NCBI GenBank assembly: GCA_040881985.1
Contig: JBBECE010000002.1
Span: 1 to 47,473 of the forward strand
DNA length: 47,473 nucleotides
Source of the DNA: JBBECE01 sp040881985
Lineage (GTDB): Bacteria > Pseudomonadota > Alphaproteobacteria > Rhizobiales > Devosiaceae
Reading direction: 5' to 3'
The notes beneath the pieces were generated by a model that was given only the letters and a program-made list of their open reading frames with translations, ran no database searches and was not told where the DNA came from. The position numbers and the translations under genes were made by a program. The first letter of the stretch is position 1; each line of letters opens with the position of its first letter. Of this stretch, positions 33,172 through 41,781 are shown one piece after another.

Positions 33172-34197
33172 TCAGTTGAGCGAGGCAGGGAGCCACTTGC
33201 TCCACAGCTCTTGCCTCGTCTCATAGAACTCCCGCGCCACACCCTCGGGGGTGCCGCCTTCCTCGCTCAATTGCGCTAGGAGGCGATTCATTTCCTCGAG
33301 CGGCATGATCGACTGCTGCAGATAATCGACGACGATCGGCGCTTCCTCCTGCAGCCAGCTCGCGATCGCGATCACCACCGGCTCGGCCGGAAAAGCCGAG
33401 GCCAGCGGGGTCTCGCATTCCGCCATGCCGAGGCATGGCCAGGCATCGGGATTGAAAAGACCGAGCTCGATCGAGCGCAATCCGAACTGGCTGATCGCCG
33501 CGTTCGGCTGCCAATAGTAGAAGACCGCCCGCTGCCGTCGCGAGATCGCGTCGGAGAGCAGCTGGTCGAGTTCGAACCGGTTGGCCGGCTCCTCGATTTT
33601 GAAAATGATGTGCAGTCTGAGCGCCCGCACCAGATTGCGGTTAATCACCGAACAGGCCCAGTCCGGCGGGCAACTGACGAACCGGCTCTTGCCGATCTCC
33701 CCGAATAGCCCCCGCATGTCAAAGAGCTGCTCGGCCTTGGCGAGTTCGGGATGTTCATCGGCGAGGAATTTCGGGATAAACCACCCTTCCATCGGCCCGC
33801 CGAGATAGGTGTTGGCGACCGGCCGGACACTGCCCGCCAAGGTCGCCGAGTTCCAGATTTCCGGAATCCGCGAAATCCACATTTCCGGGGCGATCGCCGG
33901 TTGCTGGGTCGTCGCCATCGACGAGCCTGTCGAGGCAGTGTCGCCGTCGACGATCCGCGTCTCGCACCCGAGTTCCCCGGCAAGGATGATTTGATGGATA
34001 TGCGCGAGGATCGAGGCCGACGGCCAGCGCATGTCGGCAATGGTGATCTCGCGGGTCCCGCAGATCGAGGCAACCGTCTCGACCGGCTCGAGGGTCGAGG
34101 GAGGCGGGGCCGGCTGTGCCCGCGCGCTCCCCGGCCCGCCAAGGGCCAGGAGCAGGGCCAGCGCCGCAAGGCGCAACGGGCGGACGGCAATGGGCAT
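33172..34197 (-). CDS. OpuAC-family (glycine betaine/choline type) substrate-binding protein, orphan
   Basis: The 341-residue periplasmic binding protein has a signal peptide (LRLAALALLLALGGPGSARA, then Q) and an OpuAC-like domain: EITIADMRWPSASILAHIHQI, an EMWIS aromatic segment and VFYYWQPN in the second lobe. Family members bind glycine betaine, proline or choline through a tryptophan/tyrosine box. Four cysteines in the mature part could form two disulfides. No ABC ATPase or permease gene of this family is nearby, so its partner is encoded elsewhere or it has another role. Confidence 0.85.
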   Translation of the reverse strand: MPIAVRPLRLAALALLLALGGPGSARAQPAPPPSTLEPVETVASICGTREITIADMRWPSASILAHIHQIILAGELGCETRIVDGDTASTGSSMATTQQPAIAPEMWISRIPEIWNSATLAGSVRPVANTYLGGPMEGWFIPKFLADEHPELAKAEQLFDMRGLFGEIGKSRFVSCPPDWACSVINRNLVRALRLHIIFKIEEPANRFELDQLLSDAISRRQRAVFYYWQPNAAISQFGLRSIELGLFNPDAWPCLGMAECETPLASAFPAEPVVIAIASWLQEEAPIVVDYLQQSIMPLEEMNRLLAQLSEEGGTPEGVAREFYETRQELWSKWLPASLN

Positions 34198-34469
34198 GCG
34201 CCCTCTCGGCTTGGGACGTTCGCCCCGACCCTCGCAAATGCCCCATGCTTCTTCAAGGCCGGCGCCCCGCCCCGATTTGTCCCGGCAGCGCCGTTAAGGT
34301 TGACACCCCGGCGCCGCCCGCCCCGCGCACGAAACGGATGACTTCAAAGGCGAAACTGCTAAGGTGGCCGCCAGCGGAGCCCCTTGAGGGCCCCGGAAAC
34401 CGCCCGCGTCTCCTGGCTTTAGCCGGAGGGGAAGAGCGGGGGTAAGAACAATGACCAACGAGGGAAATC
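34198..34469. other. Intergenic leader between the OpuAC-like gene and the amino-acid binding protein gene
   Basis: No gene is seen in these 272 bp. They hold the divergent promoters. TTGACA-like sequence occurs near 34299 without a matching -10. A stem CTCC-GGC/GCC-GGAG around TTTA lies near 34410-34430 and a GCCC/GGGC hairpin near 34380-34395, so the leader may be structured. The ribosome binding site of the downstream gene (GAGGG, 6 nt before the ATG at 34470) is not part of these stems. Confidence 0.4.
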
Positions 34470-35672
34470 ATGCGTCATTCCACACTTATTCTGACCACGG
34501 CGCTGGCCGTCGCGGCGCTCGCCGCCGGACCCGCGCAGGCCGAAGACGTCAAGCTCGGCATTCTCGGTGACATCACCGGGCCGATCGAAAGCCTTGCGCC
34601 GCCAATCGTCGCCGGGGCCCAGCTCGCCTTCGCCCATGTCAATGCGCAAGGCGGCCTGCTTGGCGGCTCGATCATCGCCATCGTTGGCGACTCGGCCTGC
34701 GATCCGTCGGTCGCCGGTCCCGCCGCCGACAAGCTCGTCAATACCGACCAGGTGACCGCCATTGTCGGCGCCTTCTGCACCGGCGCCACCATCGGGGCGG
34801 CCAACGCCGCCGGTATCCCCGGCAACGTGGTGATGATCACCCCATCCGCAAGCGCGCCGCCAATTACCGGATTGGCCGACAACGATCTGGTCTACCGCAC
34901 CACACCGCCGGACACTCTGCAGGGCGTCAAGCTCGCTGATCTGGTCATCCAGAAAGGCATTACCGACGTGGCGGTGGCTTATGTGAACAATGATTACGGC
35001 AAAGGTCTCGCCGACGTCTTCAAGGCTCAGTTTGAAGCCAATGGCGGCACGGTTTCCGCTTTCGTCGCCCACGAGGACGGCAAGGCCGACTATCGCGCCG
35101 AGCTCGGCCAGCTGGCCTCCAGCGGCACGCAGAATCTCGTGATCATCGCCTATGCTTCGGGTTCCGGCCGCACCATTCTGCAGCAGGCGCTGGAAGCCGG
35201 CGATTTCACCGTGTTCATCGGCGGCGACGGGATGATCGGCGACGATCTCTTGAACGGGCTCGACCAGGCCGCCGTCGAAGGTTTGTTCGCGACCCGCGCC
35301 GGCGCCTATGCCGGCGAGTCGGCCGACATCTACAAGCAACTCGCGGTCGAGGGTGGCCTCGATGCGACGGCGACCTATGCGCCGCAGGCCTATGACGCGG
35401 CGTTCCTCCTGGCGCTCGCCGTGCAGAAGAATGGCAGCGCCTCTCGCGAAGGGCTCTCGGCGGCGCTGCGTGAAGTGGCCTCGGCTCCCGGCGAGCGAAT
35501 CCTGCCGGGCGAATGGTCGAAGGCTCTGGCCCTCATCGCGGCCGGCACCGACATCGACTATGAAGGCGCCGGCGGCCCGCAGGATTTCGACGAGTTTGGC
35601 GACGTCCCGGGCGTCATCGTCGAAGTGGTAGTGCAGGGCGGCGCGTTCGTGGAAGTTGGACCCGTCCAATAA
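34470..35672 (+). CDS. Branched-chain amino-acid ABC transporter, substrate-binding protein
   Basis: The 400-residue periplasmic protein has a signal peptide (LILTTALAVAALAAGPAQA) and a type I periplasmic-binding fold of the Leu/Ile/Val family: VKLGILGDITGPIESLAPP at the mature N-terminus, VAIVG-type strands with D-x-A-C-D, and SAS near ITPSAS for ligand contact. The T-A-I-V-G-A-F-C-T-G-A-T region and a VAYVNNDYG strand are typical. It is the probable binding component for the livGFHM genes, which run towards it on the other strand. The exact ligand (amino acid, amide or urea) is not determined. Confidence 0.9.
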   Translation: MRHSTLILTTALAVAALAAGPAQAEDVKLGILGDITGPIESLAPPIVAGAQLAFAHVNAQGGLLGGSIIAIVGDSACDPSVAGPAADKLVNTDQVTAIVGAFCTGATIGAANAAGIPGNVVMITPSASAPPITGLADNDLVYRTTPPDTLQGVKLADLVIQKGITDVAVAYVNNDYGKGLADVFKAQFEANGGTVSAFVAHEDGKADYRAELGQLASSGTQNLVIIAYASGSGRTILQQALEAGDFTVFIGGDGMIGDDLLNGLDQAAVEGLFATRAGAYAGESADIYKQLAVEGGLDATATYAPQAYDAAFLLALAVQKNGSASREGLSAALREVASAPGERILPGEWSKALALIAAGTDIDYEGAGGPQDFDEFGDVPGVIVEVVVQGGAFVEVGPVQ

Positions 35673-35705
35673 CCTCTGCCGGCGACGCACAATCGCAAAA
35701 CAAGA

Positions 35706-35731
35706 AGCCCGGGATCGCTCCCGGGCTTTTT
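35706..35731 (+). terminator. Strong bidirectional terminator between the binding protein gene and livM
   Basis: AGCCCGGGA (35706-35714) and TCCCGGGCT (35719-35727) form a perfect 9-bp stem with a TCGC tetraloop, followed by TTTTT on the plus strand. On the minus strand the stem is followed by TCTTGTTTT. It serves both convergent genes. Confidence 0.9.
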
Positions 35732-35741
35732 CTGTGCTGTC

Positions 35742-37031
35742 CTAGAGGTCGCGCCTGATCCGTTCCGGCAACAGCCCCTGCGGCGCCCAGCGCAGCGCAG
35801 CGACAATGACGAAGCCGAGGAGAAACACCCGCATCTGGCTCGACCGCGTCTCGATTTCCGGAATCGCCCCCCAGCCGATCCGGGTCGAGGCGTCCGACAG
35901 CGCGCCAAAGAGATTTTGCGCCAGCGGGTCGGAGACTATCCAGCTTACATAGATCAGCAACGCCCCGAGGATGGCGCCGTAATTGTTCCCCGCCCCGCCG
36001 ACGATTACCACCACCCACAGCAGGAAAGTGTAGTTGATCGGCTGATAGGCCCCCGGATCGTAGATCTGGTTGATCGAGGTCAGCATCGACCCGCCGATCC
36101 CGATCAGCACCGAGCCGAGGACGAAGATTTCGAGTTGCCTTCGCTTGACGTCCTTGCCCATCGAGGCGGAGGCGATGTGATTGTCACGGATCGCCCGCAT
36201 CATCCGCCCCCACGGGCCCTCATAGGCGCGCTGCACCAGAACGAGCGCGATCAGCAGCACCACGGCGACGACCGCCAGCAGCCCGAGCCGCGCATAGACG
36301 AAGGAAACGGGGATCGAGACCCCCCAGGCCTGAAAATCCTGCGGCAAAGGCGTTGGCCAGGGGATCGGGGAGACGGTCAGCGTGCCGCGCGTCAGCCAGT
36401 CGGCGTTTTTCAGCAGCGCCCGGATGATTTCCGAAATGCCGATGGTGGCGATGGCGAGATAGTCGGTCCTCAACCCGAGCGAAATCCGCCCGACGATATA
36501 GGCCGCCCCCGCCGCCAGCACCCCGCCAAAGGCCCAGCCGAGGAGCGGATGCAGCCCCATCCCGCCGACCCAGCCGCCGCCGCCTTCGCTTTCGATATAG
36601 GACGCCGCGGGATCGATCTGCGAGCGATAGAGCCCATAGGCGACGATCCAGGCCAATACCGTCAGCGCAATGCCGGCCGGCCCCTTCAGCAATCTGCGCT
36701 GCAGCCGCCAGGCGCCGACGACCAGCGCCGCTCCGACCGCGAAGGCGAGGAGCGCCTTGCCCAACATCGCCGGGCCGTCCGATTCCCAGAAGGCGCCATT
36801 GACCGGATAGGCGACGGCGGTGACCGCGAAGCCGCCGAGCATGATGAAGCCCATGATGCCGAAATTGAAGAGGCCCCCATAGCCCCACTGGATATTGAGC
36901 CCGATCGCGATCAGCGCATAGGCGAGCCCGTTCAGCATGATGAACGTGATGAAGGCCGCCCCCGACCACCAGCCGACCGCCGCGATGAACAGCGCCATCG
37001 CCGCGAACAACAATAGCGCCCGCAAATTCAA
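35742..37031 (-). CDS. livM: Branched-chain amino-acid ABC transporter permease LivM, enlarged form
   Basis: The 429-residue membrane permease has the LivM core: LNIQWGYGGLFNFGIMGF, the EAA-like cytoplasmic loop around AYEGPWGRMMRAIRDNHIASASMGKDV, and LLWVVVIVGGAGNNYGAILGA. An additional roughly 100-residue hydrophobic section (about residues 85-185) between the N-terminal helices and the core adds helices, making it longer than the usual 300-350. The TTG start at 37031 overlaps the livH stop as TTGA and has GGGGG about 7 nt upstream. The much longer frame from 37361 is antisense-type coding inside livH. Confidence 0.9.
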   Translation of the reverse strand: MNLRALLLFAAMALFIAAVGWWSGAAFITFIMLNGLAYALIAIGLNIQWGYGGLFNFGIMGFIMLGGFAVTAVAYPVNGAFWESDGPAMLGKALLAFAVGAALVVGAWRLQRRLLKGPAGIALTVLAWIVAYGLYRSQIDPAASYIESEGGGGWVGGMGLHPLLGWAFGGVLAAGAAYIVGRISLGLRTDYLAIATIGISEIIRALLKNADWLTRGTLTVSPIPWPTPLPQDFQAWGVSIPVSFVYARLGLLAVVAVVLLIALVLVQRAYEGPWGRMMRAIRDNHIASASMGKDVKRRQLEIFVLGSVLIGIGGSMLTSINQIYDPGAYQPINYTFLLWVVVIVGGAGNNYGAILGALLIYVSWIVSDPLAQNLFGALSDASTRIGWGAIPEIETRSSQMRVFLLGFVIVAALRWAPQGLLPERIRRDL

Positions 37032-38026
37032 GTCGAGGCCCCCTTGAAAATGCCGGTCGGCCGGGCGAGCAGCACGATGACAAGAATGACGAAGGCGACG
37101 GTCAGCTTGTATTCGGTCGGCACGATGTAGAGGTCGGCGGGCACCTCGAACGGGATACTGTCCTTGAAGGGCCGCAGCACCACCGACCAGTTGAAAACCG
37201 CCAGCGTCTCGGCGAAGCCGACCAGAAACCCGCCGGCGATGGCGCCGTAGGCGTGCCCGAGTCCCCCCACGATCGCCGCGGCGAAAATCGGCAGGACAAT
37301 ATTGAAGGCAAGATCGGGTTTCAGCGACACGTCGAGCGCCAGCATCGTGCCGGCAAGACACGCCAGCCCCCCGGCGATGACCCAGGTGGCCCTGATTACG
37401 TGCCGCGTATTGATGCCGGAGATTTGCGCCAGATCCGCATTGTCAGCCATCGCCCGCATGCCCTTGCCGAGCCGCGAACCGGTCAGGAAGAAATGCAGCG
37501 CCACGACTGCCAGCACCGTCACAATGACCATCAGCAATTGTGGCTCGGTAAGATTGATCGGCCGGCTGCCGCCCATCCATTCGGTCGGGATGCGGATCAA
37601 TTCCTTCGGCTCAGTATCGAAGAAGCTGTAAACGCCGGTCCCGGCGACGAGGCGGATCAGTCCCTGGATCATCAGCGTCACCCCGATCGAGGCGATGAGC
37701 AGCGTCACTGGCCTGGCCCCGCGCGCCCGCAAGGGTTGATAGACGGTTCGGTCGATGCCGAGCGCAAACGCAGCGGTGATCGGAATGGCCAGTGGCAGAA
37801 CGATGAAGCCGGTCGGCCAGAAGGTCGAAATCCCGAGCGATGCAGCGACCAGCGCCAGCCCATAGGCGACGAACCCGCCCAGGGTCATCACGTCGCCATG
37901 GGCGAAATGCGCAAAGCGCAGAATCCCGAAGATCAGCGTCACCCCGATGGCGCCGAGCGCATAGATCGAGCCGAGCACCGCCCCCGACACCAGCGCCTTG
38001 TTGATAAAGAAGATGAAATCGTCCAT
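37028..38026 (-). CDS. livH: Branched-chain amino-acid ABC transporter permease LivH
   Basis: The 332-residue membrane permease has about eight helices and the LivH motifs GSIYALGAIGVTLIFGILRFAH, FAHGDVMTLGGFVAYGL and the cytoplasmic loop TGSRLGKGMRAMADNADLAQISGI, which contacts the ATPases. GAGGG precedes the ATG. It lies 9 bp after livF and overlaps livM by 4 nt, so the four genes form one operon, livG-livF-livH-livM. Confidence 0.93.
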   Translation of the reverse strand: MDDFIFFINKALVSGAVLGSIYALGAIGVTLIFGILRFAHFAHGDVMTLGGFVAYGLALVAASLGISTFWPTGFIVLPLAIPITAAFALGIDRTVYQPLRARGARPVTLLIASIGVTLMIQGLIRLVAGTGVYSFFDTEPKELIRIPTEWMGGSRPINLTEPQLLMVIVTVLAVVALHFFLTGSRLGKGMRAMADNADLAQISGINTRHVIRATWVIAGGLACLAGTMLALDVSLKPDLAFNIVLPIFAAAIVGGLGHAYGAIAGGFLVGFAETLAVFNWSVVLRPFKDSIPFEVPADLYIVPTEYKLTVAFVILVIVLLARPTGIFKGAST

Positions 38027-38035
38027 TCCGCCCTC

Positions 38036-38740
38036 TCAGCCGCCGAGAAACGCCCTGGCGACGTCCGGATTGTCCAGGAGCTCCCGCCCGGTCCCGGCGA
38101 ACCGGTTCTCCCCGTTGGCGAGCACAAATCCCTTGGTCGCAAAGCCTAACGCCTGCCGCGCATTCTGCTCGACCATCAATATGCCGACCCCGGCCCTGTT
38201 GATCCGCATCACCTGCTCGAAGACTTCCAGCATGTAGCGCGGGCTCAGCCCGGCGCTCGGCTCGTCGAGCAGCAGCAGTTTCGGCTCGCTCATCAAGGCG
38301 CGGCCCATCGCCACCATTTGCCGCTGCCCGCCCGACAGTTCCCCCGCCTTCTGCCGGCGCCGCTCGGCGAGCGGCGGGAACATTTCGTAGATCGATCCCA
38401 TCGTCGCCGAAAAATCGTCGCGCCTGATATAGGCGCCCATTTCCAGATTCTCTTCGACGCTCATCGAGGTGAAGACGTTGAATTCCTGCGGCACCAGGCC
38501 GAGACCCTTCGGCACCAGCGCGTCGGGCTCGGCATTGGTGATGTCCTCCCCGGCGAAGCGGATTGTCCCTTGCGTGACCTTCAGCAGCCCGAAGATCGCC
38601 TTCAGCGTCGTCGACTTGCCGGCCCCGTTCGGCCCGACGATCACCGCGATGTCGGAGGCCTCGATCGAAAGATTGATCCCGTTGAGGATCGGCGCCCCGC
38701 CATAGCCCGCATGCACATTGGTGAGCTCGATGAGGCTCAT
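38036..38740 (-). CDS. livF: Branched-chain amino-acid ABC transporter ATPase LivF
   Basis: The 234-residue ATPase has Walker A GPNGAGKSTTLKAIFGL, signature ELSGGQRQMVAMGRALM, Walker B LLLLDEPSAGLSP and the closing VEQNARQAL of the LivF type. It starts MSLIELTNVHAGYGGAPIL. The ATG overlaps the livG stop by ATGA. Confidence 0.95.
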   Translation of the reverse strand: MSLIELTNVHAGYGGAPILNGINLSIEASDIAVIVGPNGAGKSTTLKAIFGLLKVTQGTIRFAGEDITNAEPDALVPKGLGLVPQEFNVFTSMSVEENLEMGAYIRRDDFSATMGSIYEMFPPLAERRRQKAGELSGGQRQMVAMGRALMSEPKLLLLDEPSAGLSPRYMLEVFEQVMRINRAGVGILMVEQNARQALGFATKGFVLANGENRFAGTGRELLDNPDVARAFLGG

Positions 38741-39522
38741 GGCGCCGCCGCCGGCGCCAGACCGAAATACGCCTCGATGATCGCCGGGTTGCGCCGCAAA
38801 TCGTCCATATGCCCCTGCGCCAGGACCTCGCCCTGCGCCATCACGATCACCGGATCGCAAAGCTGCGCGATCAGGTCCATGTCGTGTTCGATGACGAAGA
38901 AGGTATAGCCGAGCTCCCTGTTCATCCGCTGGATATTGGCGGTGAGGTCCTTGAGCAGCGTCCGGTTGACCCCCGCCGCGACCTCGTCGAGCAGCACCGC
39001 CTTCGCCTCGACCATCATGGTGCGGCCGAGTTCCAGAAGCTTCTTCTGTCCGCCCGACAAATTGCCGGCGAGCTCGTTCTTGACCCGCCCCAGATGCAGG
39101 AAATCCACGACGGCAAGCGCCTTTGCCCTGACGCCAACCTCCGCTTCCGCGACGCGGCGAGGCCGCAGCCACGCATCAAGCAGCGACTCTCCCGGCTGCG
39201 CCGCCGGCACCATCATCAGGTTTTCGAGAGCCGTCATGTTGGAAAATTCATGGGCGATCTGGAAGGTGCGCAACAGCCCCCTGGCGAAGAGCTGGTGGGG
39301 CTTGAGCCCCGTCACGTCTTCGCCGTCGAAGCGGATCGTGCCCGACTCGGGCGCGAGGGTGCCCGCCAGAATGTCGAAGAGGGTCGTCTTGCCCGCCCCG
39401 TTCGGCCCGATCAGCCCGGTGATCGAGCCGCGCCCGACGACAAGCGAACAGTTCGCAACCGCCTCCACCCCGCCGAAATGCTTCGAGACCTTTTCGACCT
39501 CGATAATCGCCCGCGCCGTCAC
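38737..39522 (-). CDS. livG: Branched-chain amino-acid ABC transporter ATPase LivG
   Basis: This 261-residue ATPase, the first gene of the liv operon, has Walker A GPNGAGKTTLFDILAG, the RTFQI Q-loop typical of LivG, signature NLSGGQKKLLELGRTMM, a Walker B region VLLDEVAAGVN (a valine replaces the usual proline after DE, and VN replaces LN), and H-loop FVIEHDMDLI. The GTG at 39522 has GGACGGG just upstream and gives a family-like length. A TTG at 39579 would add 19 residues and has no ribosome binding site. It starts 98 bp after the preceding GGDEF-EAL gene ends. Confidence 0.93.
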   Translation of the reverse strand: MTARAIIEVEKVSKHFGGVEAVANCSLVVGRGSITGLIGPNGAGKTTLFDILAGTLAPESGTIRFDGEDVTGLKPHQLFARGLLRTFQIAHEFSNMTALENLMMVPAAQPGESLLDAWLRPRRVAEAEVGVRAKALAVVDFLHLGRVKNELAGNLSGGQKKLLELGRTMMVEAKAVLLDEVAAGVNRTLLKDLTANIQRMNRELGYTFFVIEHDMDLIAQLCDPVIVMAQGEVLAQGHMDDLRRNPAIIEAYFGLAPAAAP

Positions 39523-39620
39523 CCCACCCGTCCGGATTTCATGGTCCGAAAGCCTGTCCCGGTCGGGTGATGTGGTCAAAAGCCGCGCCCGGTGTCAATG
39601 CGCCGCGGCGGGCGCCGCCT

Positions 39621-41657
39621 TCAGACTTGGCTCGCCTTGCGGGCGGCGCGGAGCGGGGCGGCAGATTTGCGCGGGGCGCGGCGCCCGGCCACCGGGCGGG
39701 GGCCGCTGAGAGCGGCTTTTGCGTCGTTGAGGATCGTCGCGGCGATCTCGGCGACCGGCATCGGCCGGCCGAGGAGATAGCCCTGCATCAGGTCGCAATT
39801 GATGCGCTTCAAGAGTGCCACCTGCTCCTCGGTCTCGACGCCTTCGGCGGTGACCTTCAGGTCGAGTACCTTGCCGAGCGCGATGATGGTGTTGAGCACC
39901 TCCATCGTTTTCGAGCCGTCGTTGCCGAGGTCGGCCATGAACGAGCGGTCGACCTTGAGCTTGTCGAACGGGAACCGCCAGAGATAGCTCAGCGACGAGT
40001 AGCCGGTGCCGAAATCGTCGAGCGCGATGGACACCCCGATGGATTTCAGCTTGCGCAGCACCGAGAGTACCCGCTCGGTATTGGCGATCAGGATCGTCTC
40101 GGTCACTTCGAGCTCAAGGCGCCGCGCCGGCAGCCTCGACCCGGCGAGCGCCCGGGAGACCGTCTCGACAATCGCCGCGTCCTGGAACTGCACCGGGGAC
40201 AGGTTGACCGCGACGATCAGATTGTCCGGCCATTCGGCGGCGATCCGGCATGCCTCCTTGACGACCCATTCCCCGATATCGCCGATCAGGCCGATTTCCT
40301 CGGCGATCGGAATGAATATGTCGGGGGTGATCGGCTTGCCGTCATTGTCGTTGAGCCGCAACAGCGCCTCAAAGCCTTGCAGCGCCCCGCTCGCCGTCTC
40401 ATAGAGCGGCTGGAAGTAGAGCGCGAATTCCCCGTCGGCCAGCGCCGCGCGCAGCCGCGCCTCGAGGTCGAGCCGCAATTGCCGCTCGGCCTCCATCGAG
40501 GGCTCGAAGCCAAGCGCCAGTCCGCGCCCCTCGTGCTTGGCCTTGTAGAGCGCAATGTCGGCGGCGCGCAGAAGCTTGGCGACAGAATTGCCGTGCCGCG
40601 GGAAGACCGCATAGCCGATCGTCCCGGCGATCGTGAGCACCGCCCCGCCGACCGCATACGGCCGCGCCAGCGCCTCGACGATCCGCCGGGCGAGCCTCCC
40701 CGCCTCGTCTTCGTCGCCGAGGATGGTTTGCGAGACCGCGAATTCGTCCCCGCCGAGCCGCGCCAGTTCGCCTTCGACGCCGATCGCCTCGCGCAGCCTG
40801 TCGGCGGCCATGGCGAGGACCGCATCGCCGATCGCATGGCCGTGGGTGTCGTTGACGTCCTTGAACTTGTCGAGATCGAGGAAATGCACCGCGACCTTCT
40901 GGTTGTTCTGCCAGGCGCGGTCGAGCGACGCCTCGACATGCGAGCGGAAGCTCGCCCGGTTCATCGTCCCGGTGAGCGCGTCGAAGCGCGCCGCAAAATC
41001 GAGCTTGCGCGCGGTACGCGCCTGTTGCCGCGAGCGCCATCCATAGGCTCCCGCCGGCACCGCGAAACCGAGCGCCAGAATGCCGAGCGTCTTCAGGAAA
41101 GCGTCTTGCAGCGCGGCGGCGAGCACCGCCGAGCTCTCCGTCTGGTCGACATAGACTTCGACCGTGCCGATGGCGCGACCCTCGCGCACCAGCGGCACAT
41201 AGACCTCGGTATAGGACAGCGGCCGGCTGACGCCGTCGCCGTTACCGCCCTCGAAGAAAGTCCTGCCGGTCGCCAGCACCATCGCAGCCTCGGGATTGTG
41301 CTCGCCGAGCCGTTCGGGCGAATTGACCACCGCGTCGAGATCGTCCGAGATCAGCCGTTGCCGGCCTGTGGTATCGAAAAGCTTGTAGCGGAAGACCTTG
41401 CCGACCGTTTGCGCCTCCTCGAAAAAGGCCCGCTCGCGTTGGGTCAACTCGCCCCCCGCAAGAATGTCCTCGAGCGAATCGACGGCCGCGCCGAGATAGG
41501 CCTGCCAGCCGCGCGCCGTGCGCTCGGCGTCCTTCTGCAGCACGTCCTGGAAGGCGGCCATCCAGACGAAGCTCGTGCCGGCAATGATCGCCAGCGCGGC
41601 AAGCGCGATCAGGCCGTAGCGGCGCAGCGGCTTGATGAGGCGCATCGTCAGGGTCAT
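39621..41657 (-). CDS. Membrane-bound GGDEF-EAL protein (cyclic-di-GMP turnover)
   Basis: The 678-residue protein has an N-terminal helix (about 14-35), a periplasmic region of about 150 residues, a second helix (about 188-206), a GGDEF domain with intact LGGDEF, and an EAL domain with GFEALLR, NLSPVQF, E-V-T-E, DDFGTGYSSLSYL, KVDRSF and TAEGVET all present. Both active sites therefore look intact. No RxxD inhibitory site is seen before GGDEF. A basic, alanine-rich tail follows (from about residue 645). It probably controls the switch between motility and attachment. A perfect CtrA-type box lies about 100 bp upstream, so cell-cycle control is likely. Confidence 0.92.
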   Translation of the reverse strand: MTLTMRLIKPLRRYGLIALAALAIIAGTSFVWMAAFQDVLQKDAERTARGWQAYLGAAVDSLEDILAGGELTQRERAFFEEAQTVGKVFRYKLFDTTGRQRLISDDLDAVVNSPERLGEHNPEAAMVLATGRTFFEGGNGDGVSRPLSYTEVYVPLVREGRAIGTVEVYVDQTESSAVLAAALQDAFLKTLGILALGFAVPAGAYGWRSRQQARTARKLDFAARFDALTGTMNRASFRSHVEASLDRAWQNNQKVAVHFLDLDKFKDVNDTHGHAIGDAVLAMAADRLREAIGVEGELARLGGDEFAVSQTILGDEDEAGRLARRIVEALARPYAVGGAVLTIAGTIGYAVFPRHGNSVAKLLRAADIALYKAKHEGRGLALGFEPSMEAERQLRLDLEARLRAALADGEFALYFQPLYETASGALQGFEALLRLNDNDGKPITPDIFIPIAEEIGLIGDIGEWVVKEACRIAAEWPDNLIVAVNLSPVQFQDAAIVETVSRALAGSRLPARRLELEVTETILIANTERVLSVLRKLKSIGVSIALDDFGTGYSSLSYLWRFPFDKLKVDRSFMADLGNDGSKTMEVLNTIIALGKVLDLKVTAEGVETEEQVALLKRINCDLMQGYLLGRPMPVAEIAATILNDAKAALSGPRPVAGRRAPRKSAAPLRAARKASQV

Positions 41658-41756
41658 CGCACAATCCCGGCGGCTTGGACCGCAGGACTTTTGCGCATCA
41701 CAGATTGACGATTGCTGAAACCGGTTGTCTCAAATCGGCGCGAAATGGCGACGTCG

Positions 41757-41771
41757 TTAACGGCTTGTTAA
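41757..41771. promoter_or_regulatory. CtrA-type binding site upstream of the GGDEF-EAL gene
   Basis: TTAA-CGGCTTG-TTAA is an exact match to the TTAA-N7-TTAA consensus of CtrA, the alphaproteobacterial cell-cycle regulator. It lies 100 bp before the start codon at 41657 and 10 bp after the stop of the hydrolase gene at 41782. TTAA is scarce in this GC-rich sequence, which makes a chance pair at this spacing less likely. Confidence 0.65.
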
Positions 41772-41781
41772 TGAGCCGCGG

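Noticed and set aside
31520..33205. 561-codon minus-strand frame over glpK
   Set aside because: Antisense shadow of a glycerol kinase with complete motifs.
37032..37361. N-terminal extension of LivM to 539 residues
   Set aside because: The added part lies inside livH in another frame and is arginine-rich; the TTG at 37031 has a ribosome binding site and stop overlap.
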